From: Pseudomonadales bacterium
Lineage (GTDB): Bacteria; Pseudomonadota; Gammaproteobacteria; Pseudomonadales; Azotimanducaceae
Length of the DNA stretch: 62,245 nucleotides
Direction of reading: 5' to 3'
Assembly: GCA_016779585.1 (NCBI GenBank)
Contig: JADHNI010000008.1
Span: forward strand, 1 to 62,245
In this document: positions 17,010-26,057 of the stretch, in pieces
Numbering within the stretch: position 1 is the stretch's first letter
Layout: every line of letters begins with the position of its first letter
Notes under the pieces: generated by a model
What the model was told of the DNA's origin: nothing
Database searches by the model: none
Seen by the model: only the letters and a program-made list of their open reading frames with translations
Made by a program: the position numbers and the translations under genes

Positions 17010-17915
17010 ATGAATGTTTCCGCACCAGGCAAACTTTTCCTGCTCGGGGAGTACGCTGTGCTGGAAGGCGGTCCTGCCCTGCTGGTGCCAGTAAAACAGC
17101 GCGCCCATGTCACACTGGGTGAAGACCGTGGAGATGTCACCAGCATCACAGACAGGAGCGAAACACTGAGCTGGGCTGAAGCTGCACAAAAGTGGCCTCT
17201 ACTGAATTCACTGCTGGAAATCATGGAGAGAGACTCACTGCACGGCCAGTCTCTGACCCTCGATACCAGCGAGTTTTTCCAGCATGGCCAGAAACTGGGC
17301 CTGGGTTCATCCGCCGCACTCACGGTGGCCCTGGTGAAAGCCTGTCATCCCGCTGTATCATCCGAAAAGATCTGGCGCCTGGCTGATGCGTGTCACCGGC
17401 ATTTCCAGGGCGGCATCGGCAGCGGCGCTGACATTGCACTTGCGGCGATAGACCAGCCTGTTCGCTTTTCCATGGATGCGGGGCCCGAAACAGTCAGACT
17501 GCCCGATGACCTGCACATGCTGGCGATCTGGACCGGTAAGTCAGCCTCGACGACTGCCCTGGTTGGTTCCATGCAGGACTACCGGGCTCGACATCCAACT
17601 GGCTATAAGGCACGTATGACCACACTGATCGACGTGGCTGAGCACTGCCTTGATGCCGTATCTGATCAGGACACGTGCCAGATTCTGGCCAGAATTGAGC
17701 AATATGACCGCCAGCTTTACGACCTATCGTCTGAATCGGGCGTACATTTCTACAATCAGCTGCACGAGAACATGCGAAAAAAGGTAAAATTGACCTACAA
17801 ACCCTCGGGTGCCGGCGGCGGGGATTTTGGCATCGCCTACAGCACCGACCCTGATGAAATCACCGCACTGGCGAACAAATTAAAACAGGAACAGACGTTT
17901 TCGTTTGTTCTATAA
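17010..17915 (+). CDS. Phosphomevalonate kinase (GHMP family)
   Basis: Phosphorylates mevalonate 5-phosphate to the diphosphate. The start at 17010 gives MNVSAPGKLFLLGEYAVLEG, the normal N-terminus of bacterial phosphomevalonate kinases; the ATP loop GLGSSAALTVALVKA and the C-terminal PSGAGGGDFGIAY complete the three GHMP motifs. 301 residues, somewhat short for the family but complete. The assignment to phosphomevalonate rather than mevalonate rests on the EYAVLEG form and on mevalonate kinase being encoded next door. Confidence 0.88.
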   Translation: MNVSAPGKLFLLGEYAVLEGGPALLVPVKQRAHVTLGEDRGDVTSITDRSETLSWAEAAQKWPLLNSLLEIMERDSLHGQSLTLDTSEFFQHGQKLGLGSSAALTVALVKACHPAVSSEKIWRLADACHRHFQGGIGSGADIALAAIDQPVRFSMDAGPETVRLPDDLHMLAIWTGKSASTTALVGSMQDYRARHPTGYKARMTTLIDVAEHCLDAVSDQDTCQILARIEQYDRQLYDLSSESGVHFYNQLHENMRKKVKLTYKPSGAGGGDFGIAYSTDPDEITALANKLKQEQTFSFVL

Positions 17916-17945
17916 GTAACTTGATGTATTTACGGTAAGTCTCTG

Positions 17946-20171
17946 ATGAATAAAGCAAGATTCCCCGGTTTTTATAAACTGTCTATCGGGGAGAGACTAA
18001 AAAAGGTTCACGAAAACGGCTGGATCACGGAAGAAGACCTGGTTGCACTGCGCGATGGTCACCATGTGCTGCCACCCAGCCGTGCCGACAAGATGATCGA
18101 GAATGTGGTCGGCGTCATGGGCCTGCCCTTTGGTCTTGGCCTGAACTTCCAGGTAAACCAGAAAGACTACCTGGTGCCACTTGTGATCGAGGAACCATCC
18201 ATCGTCGCCGCGCTGAGCTCCGCGGCAAAGATTTTCCGCGAATCCGGGGGCATCCAGTCCGCGGCAGACGAAAGCCTGCTGATCGGCCAGATCCAGGTGG
18301 TAAACCCGCCTGATGCCGAGGAGGCAAAAAGCCAGATCCTGTTTCACAAGAATGAACTGATCGAAAAACTTAACGACCTGCATCCGAGCATGGTGCAGCG
18401 TGGTGGCGGCGTGCGGGATATTGAGGTGCGCATATTCGAGCAGACGGACAATAACCCCCTGATGCTGATCGTGCACATCCTGGTGGATACCTGCGATGCC
18501 ATGGGCGCAAACATCATCAATACCATGTGTGAAGAGATCGCTGCCGATATTGAGGCCATCACCGAGGGGCGCGTATTCCTGCGTATCCTGTCCAACCTGA
18601 CTGACCGATCCATCGTGCGCGCCAGCGTGACCATCCCGGTCGAGAAACTGGAAGGCAAGGATTTCCCCGGAGAAGAGGTCCGCGACGGCATTATCCTTGC
18701 GTCGCAGTTCGCCGAGATCGATCCCTACCGTGCAGCCACCCACAACAAGGGCATCATGAACGGCATTGATCCGCTGGCCCTCGCGACCGGCAATGACTGG
18801 CGCGCCATCGAGGCTGCGGCCCATGCCTATGCCGCACGTTCCGGTCAGTATTCATCACTCACCCGCTGGCGCGCCAATGACGAAGGTGACCTGGTCGGGA
18901 CCATCGAGATTCCCATCAAGGTGGGTATTACCGGAGGTTCGCTGCAAGCAAACGAAACCACCATGATCAGCTACCGCGTATTGAACGTGGCAAGCGCAAA
19001 AGAGCTGGCAGAACTGATGGCAGCGGTTGGCCTGGCGCAGAACTTCTCTGCCATCAAGGCGCTGTCTACTGAAGGCATCCAGAAAGGCCACATGTCACTG
19101 CACGCACGCAGCGTCGCCGTCACCGCCGGAGCTCCCAAGGAACTGTTTGAAACCGTGGTCAGCCACCTGATCGAAGACGGCGAGATCACCGTGACACGCG
19201 CGAAAGACATCATTGCCGAACTGACCGGCACGGATCGCAGGAACGACATCAAACGCAAGCAGTCTACCACTGCCATGGCCAACGGCAAGGTCATCCTGCT
19301 GGGAGAACATGCCGTGGTCTACGGCAAGCCTGCGGTCGCGGTCCCCATCAAGAATGCCGTGGTGGCAGAGGTCAGCGATACGGACCACTCGCCGGAGATC
19401 AAGGTGCCCGCCTGGGACATTGACGACAAGCTGGAAGAATCCAATTCCATCTGGTGGGGCGCGATCCAGAATGTATTCAAGGAACTGGGTATCGCCGACC
19501 AGAAGTTTGCAGTGCACGTGAAACCCAACATTCCCGCAGCCATGGGCCTGGGCGGTTCTGCGGCCATCGCCGTCGCCATCGTGCGTTCCGTGTCAAAGCA
19601 CTTCAAACTCGACCTGAATGATGATGAGGTCAACCGCTATGCGTTCATGTGTGAGAAAGCCGCACATGGCACACCCTCCGGCATCGATAACACCATCGCC
19701 ACTTTTGGTACGCCACTCATCTACCAGTCCGGTGAGCAGCCGCGCATGGATAAGCTGGAGTTTCCGAAACCGCTCAACCTGGTCGTCGGTGTGTCTGACC
19801 ATCCTTCACTGACCGTGGACATGGTTTCCGGCGTACGCGAGCGCTGGCGCAGGAACCCGGAATTGTACGAATCGCTCTTTGAGAACTTTCGCCAGGTGGC
19901 GGAATCCGGCATCGAAGCCATCAGAAGCGGTGACTATCGCGCCCTCGGCCATATGATGACCATTAACCACGGCCTGCTGAGCGCAATTCAGGTGTCATCA
20001 CCGGAACTGGATCGCATGGTGCAGATTGCACGTGATCACGGTGCCATCGGTGCGAAACTGACTGGTGCCGGTGGCGGCGGTTCCATCATCGCACTGGCTG
20101 ATAACAATACAGACGCCATCGTCGGCGGCCTCAATCGACAGGGATTCAAAGCGCTTCAGGTGATGGTGTGA
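17946..20171 (+). CDS. Fused class II HMG-CoA reductase and mevalonate kinase
   Basis: A 741-residue two-domain protein catalysing non-adjacent chemistry on one chain: HMG-CoA reduction to mevalonate and mevalonate phosphorylation. Residues about 1-430 are a class II ('degradative'-type) HMG-CoA reductase: MIENVVGVMGLPFGLGLNF, DAMGANIINTM, the catalytic Lys and Asp in HNKGIMNGIDPLALATGNDW, and the catalytic His in GHMSLHARS. Residues about 438-741 are a mevalonate kinase: GKVILLGEHAVVYGKPAVAV, MGLGGSAAIAVAIV, HGTPSGIDNTIATFG and KLTGAGGGGSIIAL. One uninterrupted frame spans both, with no internal stop and a short linker (TGTDRRNDIKRKQ). Substrate channelling is plausible but only inferred. 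Confidence 0.93.
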   Translation: MNKARFPGFYKLSIGERLKKVHENGWITEEDLVALRDGHHVLPPSRADKMIENVVGVMGLPFGLGLNFQVNQKDYLVPLVIEEPSIVAALSSAAKIFRESGGIQSAADESLLIGQIQVVNPPDAEEAKSQILFHKNELIEKLNDLHPSMVQRGGGVRDIEVRIFEQTDNNPLMLIVHILVDTCDAMGANIINTMCEEIAADIEAITEGRVFLRILSNLTDRSIVRASVTIPVEKLEGKDFPGEEVRDGIILASQFAEIDPYRAATHNKGIMNGIDPLALATGNDWRAIEAAAHAYAARSGQYSSLTRWRANDEGDLVGTIEIPIKVGITGGSLQANETTMISYRVLNVASAKELAELMAAVGLAQNFSAIKALSTEGIQKGHMSLHARSVAVTAGAPKELFETVVSHLIEDGEITVTRAKDIIAELTGTDRRNDIKRKQSTTAMANGKVILLGEHAVVYGKPAVAVPIKNAVVAEVSDTDHSPEIKVPAWDIDDKLEESNSIWWGAIQNVFKELGIADQKFAVHVKPNIPAAMGLGGSAAIAVAIVRSVSKHFKLDLNDDEVNRYAFMCEKAAHGTPSGIDNTIATFGTPLIYQSGEQPRMDKLEFPKPLNLVVGVSDHPSLTVDMVSGVRERWRRNPELYESLFENFRQVAESGIEAIRSGDYRALGHMMTINHGLLSAIQVSSPELDRMVQIARDHGAIGAKLTGAGGGGSIIALADNNTDAIVGGLNRQGFKALQVMV

Positions 20172-20184
20172 ATGAGGTAACTGC

Positions 20185-20757
20185 GTGAGCCAACTGGACG
20201 AGGTTGTCTCATCGGATCTCGAGGACCTGATCCTCGTGAACGAACAGGACGAGTCCATCGGCACCATGCCGAAACGCGAATGCCACGAAGATGATGGCCG
20301 GTTACACCGTGCGTTTTCCGTTTTCATCTTCAATCACAAAGGCGAAGTCCTCCTGCAGAGGCGCAGTGAGCAAAAGATGCTGTGGCCTATGTTCTGGTCC
20401 AACGCCTGCTGCAGCCATCCACGGGAAGGTGAAACCTCCGAGTTCGCCGCGCATCGACGCCTGCAACAGGAGCTCGGCATCGAGACCCAACTGACTTTCC
20501 TGTACAAGTTCCAGTACCACTCGCGCTACAGGGATGTCGGCAGCGAACATGAGCTCTGCTGGGTATGGGTCGGTGAGGCAGAGGCCGAAGACATCCAGCC
20601 GAACACCAATGAAATCGCGGAATGGCGTTTTTTCAGCCGCGATGAACTGGACAGCGAACTCGACAACAACCCCGATGCCTACACACCCTGGATGAAAATG
20701 GAGTGGCAGCGCATCTTTGACGAACACCGGAGACAGCTGCCCAAAGCCGCACAGTAG
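20185..20757 (+). CDS. idi: Isopentenyl-diphosphate delta-isomerase, type I
   Basis: Nudix-fold enzyme interconverting IPP and DMAPP. The 190 residues have GRLHRAFSVFIFNHKGEVLLQ, the catalytic-cysteine region WSNACCSHPREGE and the Nudix-like AAHRRLQQELGI, ending with the WRFFSRDELDSEL region. Start is GTG at 20185, preceded by GAGGT; it follows the fusion gene by 13 bp and closes the mevalonate operon. Needed because the mevalonate route yields only IPP. Confidence 0.94.
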   Translation: MSQLDEVVSSDLEDLILVNEQDESIGTMPKRECHEDDGRLHRAFSVFIFNHKGEVLLQRRSEQKMLWPMFWSNACCSHPREGETSEFAAHRRLQQELGIETQLTFLYKFQYHSRYRDVGSEHELCWVWVGEAEAEDIQPNTNEIAEWRFFSRDELDSELDNNPDAYTPWMKMEWQRIFDEHRRQLPKAAQ

Positions 20758-20821
20758 TTGTTTAGCCCGGCTCCCTGTGATTCCATAGCTGCCAATAACA
20801 AAAACAAGAGAGGGAGCGCCG

Positions 20822-21226
20822 ATGAAAATCGACGGTGGGTGTTATTGCGGGCAGATCCGCTACACATTTGAAGGGGAACCGGCAGCAGCCATGCAATGTC
20901 ACTGCCGGGAGTGTCAGTACATCACCGGTGGCAATCCCAATGTCCTGGTCATATTGCCGGAAGCTGGCTTCAGCTATACGCAGGGCAAACCGCAGGGTTT
21001 CTCCCGAACCGATATAGACAATGCAGTAACCCGTTTCTTCTGCCCCAACTGTGGCACCGCGATTGGCACCAAATCACCACGCGCACCCGGCGCCATGGTG
21101 GTGAAAGTCGGCACCATGGATGACCCGTCCTTTTTCAAACCCTCTGTGGCCATCTTCACGAAGGATGCACAGTCGTTCCACCACATTCCGGATGACCTTC
21201 CGGCCTTTGAAGAACTCCCCGGCTAA
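20822..21226 (+). CDS. GFA-family zinc protein (CENP-V/GFA domain)
   Basis: A 134-residue protein with the zinc-binding cysteines of the GFA family: GGCYCGQIRY, CHCRECQYITGG and FFCPNCGTAIGTK. Named after glutathione-dependent formaldehyde-activating enzyme, but most members have no proven activity. A clear AGAGAGGGAG ribosome binding site precedes the ATG. It sits in front of the MFS transporter after 27 bp, possibly in one transcript. Confidence 0.9.
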   Translation: MKIDGGCYCGQIRYTFEGEPAAAMQCHCRECQYITGGNPNVLVILPEAGFSYTQGKPQGFSRTDIDNAVTRFFCPNCGTAIGTKSPRAPGAMVVKVGTMDDPSFFKPSVAIFTKDAQSFHHIPDDLPAFEELPG

Positions 21227-21253
21227 TGAAGCCCCAGCTAAGGAAATATAGTT

Positions 21254-22531
21254 TTGGAAAACAGGAAGTACTCGAACACATACATTCAGTATGTGCTGGG
21301 CATGCTCGTCATCGTGTATGTCTTCAACTTTATTGACCGACAGATCCTCGCGATCCTGGCACCTTCGATCAAGGAAGACCTCGGGCTTTCCGACACCCAG
21401 ATTGGCGCGCTGTCGGGTGTGGCCTTCGGCATCTTCTATGCGACGCTCGGTATTCCCATCGCACGGCTGGCAGATCGCTACTCAAGGGTAAACATCATCT
21501 CCATCTGCCTCGGCATCTGGTCGCTGATGACAGCACTCTCAGGGTTCGCACAGAACTTCGTGCAACTGCTGATCGCGCGTATCGGTGTTGGCATCGGTGA
21601 AGCCGGCGGTTCACCGCCTTCACACTCGCTGCTCGCAGACTACTTTGCACCGGAAAAACGCGCGACGGCACTTGGTATCTACGCACTGGGCATTCCTATA
21701 GGAATCCTGTTCGGCAACCTGGCCGGCGGCTGGATCAACGAATTCTTTGGCTGGCGCAATGCATTCTTCCTGGTTGGTGTGCCCGGCGTGATCCTTGCCA
21801 TCGTATTGAAAATGACGGTGAAGGAACCTCCGCGTGGTTACTCGGAAGGCAAACCGCCCGAGGTGAACCACGTGCCCTTCATGGACGTGATGAAAACCAT
21901 GTGGGGTTTCAAGTCGTTCCGGTTTATCGCGCTCGGCGCGGGCACCCAGGCATTTGTGGGCTACGGTTCCATTGCCTGGATGCCGAGCTTCCTGGTACGG
22001 ACTCATGACATGAGCACGGGTGAGGTCGGCACTGCCCTCGGCCTGATCATTGGCATTTTCGGCGGCGCCGGCACCCTGCTCTCCGGCATGATCGGCGACA
22101 AGCTTGGTGCCCGGGACATGAAGTGGTACATGCTGGTACCCGGTTATGCGTTCCTGATTGCAGTACCCACCGGTGCTGCCGTGTACCTGGTCGATGGCCT
22201 CTGGGCTGCGCTCATCATCTACATGCTGCCAGTGTTCCTGGTGAACCTGTACACCGGCCCGACCTTTGCGATGACGCAGTCACTGGCACCGCTTGCGATG
22301 CGCGCAGCCGCTTCTGCGTTACTGCTCTTTATCATCAACATCATTGGTCTGGTGTTTGGCCCAACCATGGTCGGCATTATCAGCGACCTGTTGCAATCAA
22401 GCTGGCAGATGAATGACATTGAATCGCTGCGCTGGGCGCTACTGCTCTGCAACTTTGTCTACCTGCTCAGCTTTTACTACTATTTCCGGGCATCCAGGAC
22501 GCTGGAAAGCGACCTGAACGCCAGCAAATAA
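21254..22531 (+). CDS. MFS transporter, spinster-like
   Basis: Twelve-helix major facilitator of 425 residues. The N-terminus VYVFNFIDRQILAILAPSI and the loop GIPIARLADRYSRVN match the spinster-type group; GIGEAGGSPPSHSLLADYF and GGAGTLLSGMIGDKLG are also typical. The start is TTG at 21254 with AGGAAATATAG upstream. Members of this group are often beside acyl-CoA ligases and SDRs in catabolic loci, as here; the substrate could be an organic acid or sterol-like compound, but this is inference. Confidence 0.88.
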   Translation: MENRKYSNTYIQYVLGMLVIVYVFNFIDRQILAILAPSIKEDLGLSDTQIGALSGVAFGIFYATLGIPIARLADRYSRVNIISICLGIWSLMTALSGFAQNFVQLLIARIGVGIGEAGGSPPSHSLLADYFAPEKRATALGIYALGIPIGILFGNLAGGWINEFFGWRNAFFLVGVPGVILAIVLKMTVKEPPRGYSEGKPPEVNHVPFMDVMKTMWGFKSFRFIALGAGTQAFVGYGSIAWMPSFLVRTHDMSTGEVGTALGLIIGIFGGAGTLLSGMIGDKLGARDMKWYMLVPGYAFLIAVPTGAAVYLVDGLWAALIIYMLPVFLVNLYTGPTFAMTQSLAPLAMRAAASALLLFIINIIGLVFGPTMVGIISDLLQSSWQMNDIESLRWALLLCNFVYLLSFYYYFRASRTLESDLNASK

Positions 22532-22551
22532 GAACAAGAAGAGGGAACCCC

Positions 22552-24105
22552 ATGTATCCAGGCAAGTGGGCCGCTGAATTTCCTGACAAACCCGCGGTGA
22601 TCAACAGCGCCACCGGCGAGACCGTGACTTACCGTGAACTGGACGAACGCTCCAATCAGGTGGCGCAATTGATGTACGCCGAGGGGCTGCGTCGCGGCGA
22701 TCACTGCGCCATCTTCATGGAAAATGATGTGCGCTATTTCGAGGTGGTCTGGGCAGCATTTCGTTCTGGCCTCTACATTACTACCGTGAACCAGTACCTC
22801 ACTTCCGAGGAAGCCGCTTACATCATCGACAATTCCGAATCCGATGTCGTTGTCACCTCGGCGAAACTGTCAGAAGTGGCAGACACCCTGCCCGGCCAGT
22901 GCCCGCGCGTGAAACGCTGGCTCACAACGGGCGATGCGACCGACCCTTTTGAGGATTATGAATCCACGATCGCCGGGTATTCGAATGAACGGCTGGCGGA
23001 GGAACCCGCCGGTTCGGTGATGCTTTACTCTTCCGGCACCACCGGGCGCCCGAAAGGCATCCTGCGACCGCTTCCCGAGGGCAGCATCCAGGAGGCAGGC
23101 AGCCCCGTTGGTGCCCTGCAACAGCTGGTCTGGGGATTTGGCCCGGATACGGTTTATCTTTCCCCGGCGCCGCTTTATCACTCGGCGCCTATTGGGTTTA
23201 CCACAGGTGCACACGCCAACGGCGGCACCGTGGTCATGATGCCGCGCTTTGATGAAGTGGGTTCGCTGCAGGCCATCCAGGACTACAAGGTCAATCACTC
23301 GCAGTGGGTGCCGACCATGTTCTCGCGCATGCTGAAGCTGGATGAAAAAGACCGCAGTGGTTTTGACCTGTCCAGTCACAAGGTGGCCATTCATGCCGCG
23401 GCACCCTGCCCCAAGGGTGTCAAGCAGCAGATGTTCGACTGGTGGGGTCCAATTCTTTACGAATACTACGGCGGCACGGAACTGAACGGGCTGACACACG
23501 TCACCCCGGAAGCCTGGCTGGAAAAACCAGGCACCGTTGGCCAGGCAATCCTCGGCATCATCCATATCTGTGATGAAGACGGCACGGAACTGCCTGTCGG
23601 CGAATCAGGGCTCGTGTACTTCGAGATGGAAGAGATGCCGTTCAAGTACCTGAAGGATGATGAGAAGACCAGGGACGCGCAGCATCCGAAACACGCCAAC
23701 TGGTCAGCGCTGGGTGACGTCGGTTACGTGGATGAAGATGGTTTCCTGTACCTGACTGACCGGGCGACCTTCATGATCATCTCCGGCGGCGTCAACATAT
23801 ACCCGCAGGAGATCGAAGATGCCATGATCATGCACCCGAAGGTACAGGACGTGGCCGTCGTGGGTGTGCCGAACGAGGAAATGGGCGAAGAAGTGAAAGC
23901 CGTGGTCCAGCTGATCCCGGGTCTCGAGCCTTCAGACGAGGTCACCGACGAACTCATGGCCTATGCCCGCGAACACATCGCACACTACAAGTGCCCGCGC
24001 AGCATCGATTACGAGGATGAGCTGCCCAGACTGCCCACCGGCAAGCTTTACAAGCGGATTCTGAAGGACCGTTACTGGGGCAAGACAGATTCGAGGATCG
24101 TTTAG
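22552..24105 (+). CDS. AMP-binding acyl-CoA synthetase
   Basis: Adenylate-forming ligase of 517 residues that activates a carboxylic acid to its CoA ester. Seen: P-loop MLYSSGTTGRPKGIL, YEYYGGTELNG, the LGDVGYVDEDGFLYLTDRATFMI hinge region, GGVNIYPQEIEDAM and the C-terminal catalytic lysine in LPTGKLYKRIL. Belongs to the FadD-like group; chain length or ring substrate cannot be fixed. 20 bp behind the MFS gene, RBS GAAGAGGGAA; the two may import and activate the same acid. Confidence 0.9.
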   Translation: MYPGKWAAEFPDKPAVINSATGETVTYRELDERSNQVAQLMYAEGLRRGDHCAIFMENDVRYFEVVWAAFRSGLYITTVNQYLTSEEAAYIIDNSESDVVVTSAKLSEVADTLPGQCPRVKRWLTTGDATDPFEDYESTIAGYSNERLAEEPAGSVMLYSSGTTGRPKGILRPLPEGSIQEAGSPVGALQQLVWGFGPDTVYLSPAPLYHSAPIGFTTGAHANGGTVVMMPRFDEVGSLQAIQDYKVNHSQWVPTMFSRMLKLDEKDRSGFDLSSHKVAIHAAAPCPKGVKQQMFDWWGPILYEYYGGTELNGLTHVTPEAWLEKPGTVGQAILGIIHICDEDGTELPVGESGLVYFEMEEMPFKYLKDDEKTRDAQHPKHANWSALGDVGYVDEDGFLYLTDRATFMIISGGVNIYPQEIEDAMIMHPKVQDVAVVGVPNEEMGEEVKAVVQLIPGLEPSDEVTDELMAYAREHIAHYKCPRSIDYEDELPRLPTGKLYKRILKDRYWGKTDSRIV

Positions 24106-24410
24106 GCAACAGCTGAACGGATCAGTACACGCTCAGCCAGGTAGTTTGCCCGGTAGGAATCAGCGAAATTGCGCTCTTCAACAATATCTACAACAAACGG
24201 GAAGTTGCTGTCTTCCAGAACCTGACGAATCTCACTGATTTCAGAGTCCAGTGGATGCTCTGAGACCACCATCAAATCGAGATCAGAGAATGCCTGACCC
24301 TCTCCCCTGGCCCTCGAGCCAAAGCAATAAACTTCTGCACCCCGTTTTTCGAGGGGCTCGACAACGGTTTCCACGATGTAGTTAAGCTGTTCCTCTGTAA
24401 GATTAATCAC
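24102..24410 (-). CDS. MNT-domain nucleotidyltransferase (MntA-type antitoxin)
   Basis: A 102-residue minimal nucleotidyltransferase. The active-site signature is complete: FGSRARGEG followed by SDLDL (GS-x10-DxD). In characterised HepT/MntA pairs, MntA adds AMP groups to a tyrosine of the HEPN toxin and neutralises it. It overlaps the HEPN gene by 4 bp, and its 3' end overlaps the convergent acyl-CoA synthetase stop by 4 bp. A stress or phage-defence role is inferred from family. Confidence 0.88.
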   Translation of the reverse strand: MINLTEEQLNYIVETVVEPLEKRGAEVYCFGSRARGEGQAFSDLDLMVVSEHPLDSEISEIRQVLEDSNFPFVVDIVEERNFADSYRANYLAERVLIRSAVA

Positions 24411-24769
24411 TCCATTTCCTTCAGCTTGTCGCGAAGTTGTTGAGCCTCACTGAGGAAGTCCCGGGAAAATTGATAAATTTCTTCCGCCAACTTCTCATTG
24501 TAAGAGTGGGAAGATAGATTGCGTTGATCAATGGCCCTTAACCAGAATTCAACATCACCGATCAAGCCCGCCTGAGCCATTTCCCGAATCACCTGCTTAG
24601 GCGCAGTGGACGGTGTGCCCATTAACTTCTTCGCCGACTTCCAACCGAGCTCAACACAAAATTCGAACCGCTGAATCGACGCATCTCTCGAGACGTCATC
24701 TTTAGGTAGTGCCAGCGCGCGCTCCAGAGACGCAAGAGCTTTTTCAAATTCTGCCTGGGAAGGACTCAT
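24407..24769 (-). CDS. HEPN-family protein (HepT/HI0074-type, nucleotidyltransferase substrate-binding)
   Basis: A helical protein of 120 residues matching the HI0074 'nucleotidyltransferase substrate-binding' family, the partner of MNT proteins. The motif R-x4-H-x-Y, the HEPN RNase site with its modifiable tyrosine, is present as RNLSSHSY near residues 83-90. RFEFCVELGWKSAKKLM is typical of the family. First gene of a coupled two-gene module, so toxin precedes antitoxin. Confidence 0.85.
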   Translation of the reverse strand: MSPSQAEFEKALASLERALALPKDDVSRDASIQRFEFCVELGWKSAKKLMGTPSTAPKQVIREMAQAGLIGDVEFWLRAIDQRNLSSHSYNEKLAEEIYQFSRDFLSEAQQLRDKLKEME

Positions 24770-24783
24770 AGGACTATCTTACT

Positions 24784-25509
24784 CTACTTGAAGAGATCCC
24801 CCAGCTTCTCACCGATCTTCTCTCGAACTTTCTTCTCGGCTTCTTTCTTCGCGTACTGCGCGATGGCGTCTGTCACGGCGTCCTTGATCTGGTCCACCAG
24901 CTGGTTCGTCACCTCGTAGCCAATCTGCTCGGGTGTCAGCCCGTTTTCCGGCGTGCCCAGGTTGCGCAGGTTGAGGCGTTTCAGCTCCACTTTCTGATTC
25001 TCAAACTGGTCGCTGCGCAGCTCCATGCTGCCGTTGGCAAAGTTCACCTTGCCGATCGCCAGCAGCACATCAGAACCCGCTGAAGATTCTGCAGGGGCGG
25101 CTTCACCACCTTCCGTAGAGGGCATACCGTCAAGCAGTGTCTGCACGTTAGTGGAAACACCCTTCTGCTCGGCCAGCACACTGACACCATCAACTGAAAT
25201 CTCGTTGATCACGTAAACCGGGCCGGTAATGGACCCCGCGTCGATAGAGACCGAGATGTTATCCAGCGAGAACACCGGCTCGTTGGAATACCCGGGAGGA
25301 TTGGCCACGGTCAGTCCACTGATGGAGGCCGAGCCTTCACCCAGCTTGATCTTCACATCAGCAACCGACACTTTCTGGCCGACGGTTTCGGTGCCGATCT
25401 CTTCGATCAGGCTTTTTACTATGCCTTCCAGGTTCTGCAGCAGGTAGACACCCGCACCGGCAACAGCAAGCACCAGGACAACAACCACTCCAACAACAAC
25501 CTTGTTCAC
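24784..25509 (-). CDS. AsmA-like exported protein of unknown function
   Basis: A 241-residue protein anchored by an N-terminal helix (VVVGVVVVLVLAVAGAGVYLL). The body has the AsmA/DUF748-like pattern of beta strands: VADVKIKLGEGSASISGLTVANPPG, NEISVDGVSVLAEQKG and KVELKRLNLRNLG, with an acidic Ala/Glu-rich insert (TEGGEAAPAESSAG), then a Lys/Glu-rich amphipathic C-terminus (QYAKKEAEKKVREKIGEKLG). Probably periplasmic. Exact role unknown. Confidence 0.7.
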   Translation of the reverse strand: MNKVVVGVVVVLVLAVAGAGVYLLQNLEGIVKSLIEEIGTETVGQKVSVADVKIKLGEGSASISGLTVANPPGYSNEPVFSLDNISVSIDAGSITGPVYVINEISVDGVSVLAEQKGVSTNVQTLLDGMPSTEGGEAAPAESSAGSDVLLAIGKVNFANGSMELRSDQFENQKVELKRLNLRNLGTPENGLTPEQIGYEVTNQLVDQIKDAVTDAIAQYAKKEAEKKVREKIGEKLGDLFK

Positions 25510-25609
25510 GGACTTCTCCAGGACCTTGAATGATCAGCGGATTTGAGTGGGTTCACCTGAATTTGTCAATATAATCTCTCGGATTACCCCAACAAAAAGG
25601 GACACGGCC

Positions 25610-26017
25610 ATGTGGATGAAATCAATGACGCCGATTCTTTATGACATCACCAGCGATGATGACAGGAAGTCTATAGCCGAGTGGCTGGACGACCGTCGCG
25701 ATTTTCACAAGTGGTTCACCTCGCTCATCGTCGGCAGCTTTGTGGCGATAACCATCTTCGGCGAAAAACCGCACCTGAACGATGTTTCAGGCCAGCTTTT
25801 AACCGTCGCGCTGGGGTTGCTTCTGTTCGCCACGCTTTGCAACCTGGTCTGTGTCTGGTCCATCCCGGGCTGGAAGCTCAGTGTTAAAACCGGGCGAACC
25901 GACAACAATTACCGCATGAAGCTTGAACTGGATATCCCCGCCTGGCTGGGTGTCATCTGCTTTGTCACCGGCCTCACCCTGGCGTTCCTGGGGAACCTGT
26001 TCGCTCAGGTGGTGTAG
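25610..26017 (+). CDS. Three-helix membrane protein, unknown function
   Basis: A 135-residue protein that I do not recognise. Three hydrophobic segments are visible: FTSLIVGSFVAITIFG, LLTVALGLLLFATLCNLVCVW and LGVICFVTGLTLAFLGNLFA. A short charged N-terminal part (DDDRKSIAEWLDDRRDFHK) precedes them. The ATG at 25610 was preferred over an upstream in-frame ATG because of the AAAAAGG ribosome site before it. It ends 40 bp before the UGSC selenoprotein gene. Confidence 0.65.
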   Translation: MWMKSMTPILYDITSDDDRKSIAEWLDDRRDFHKWFTSLIVGSFVAITIFGEKPHLNDVSGQLLTVALGLLLFATLCNLVCVWSIPGWKLSVKTGRTDNNYRMKLELDIPAWLGVICFVTGLTLAFLGNLFAQVV

Positions 26018-26057
26018 GCGCTATACTGCAACACGACACAGCGAAGCTGGAGAGAAC

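Noticed and set aside
17997-18824. 275-codon frame antisense to the HMG-CoA reductase domain
   Set aside because: His/Asp-rich shadow translation with no recognisable motif; the plus-strand fusion gene is certain.
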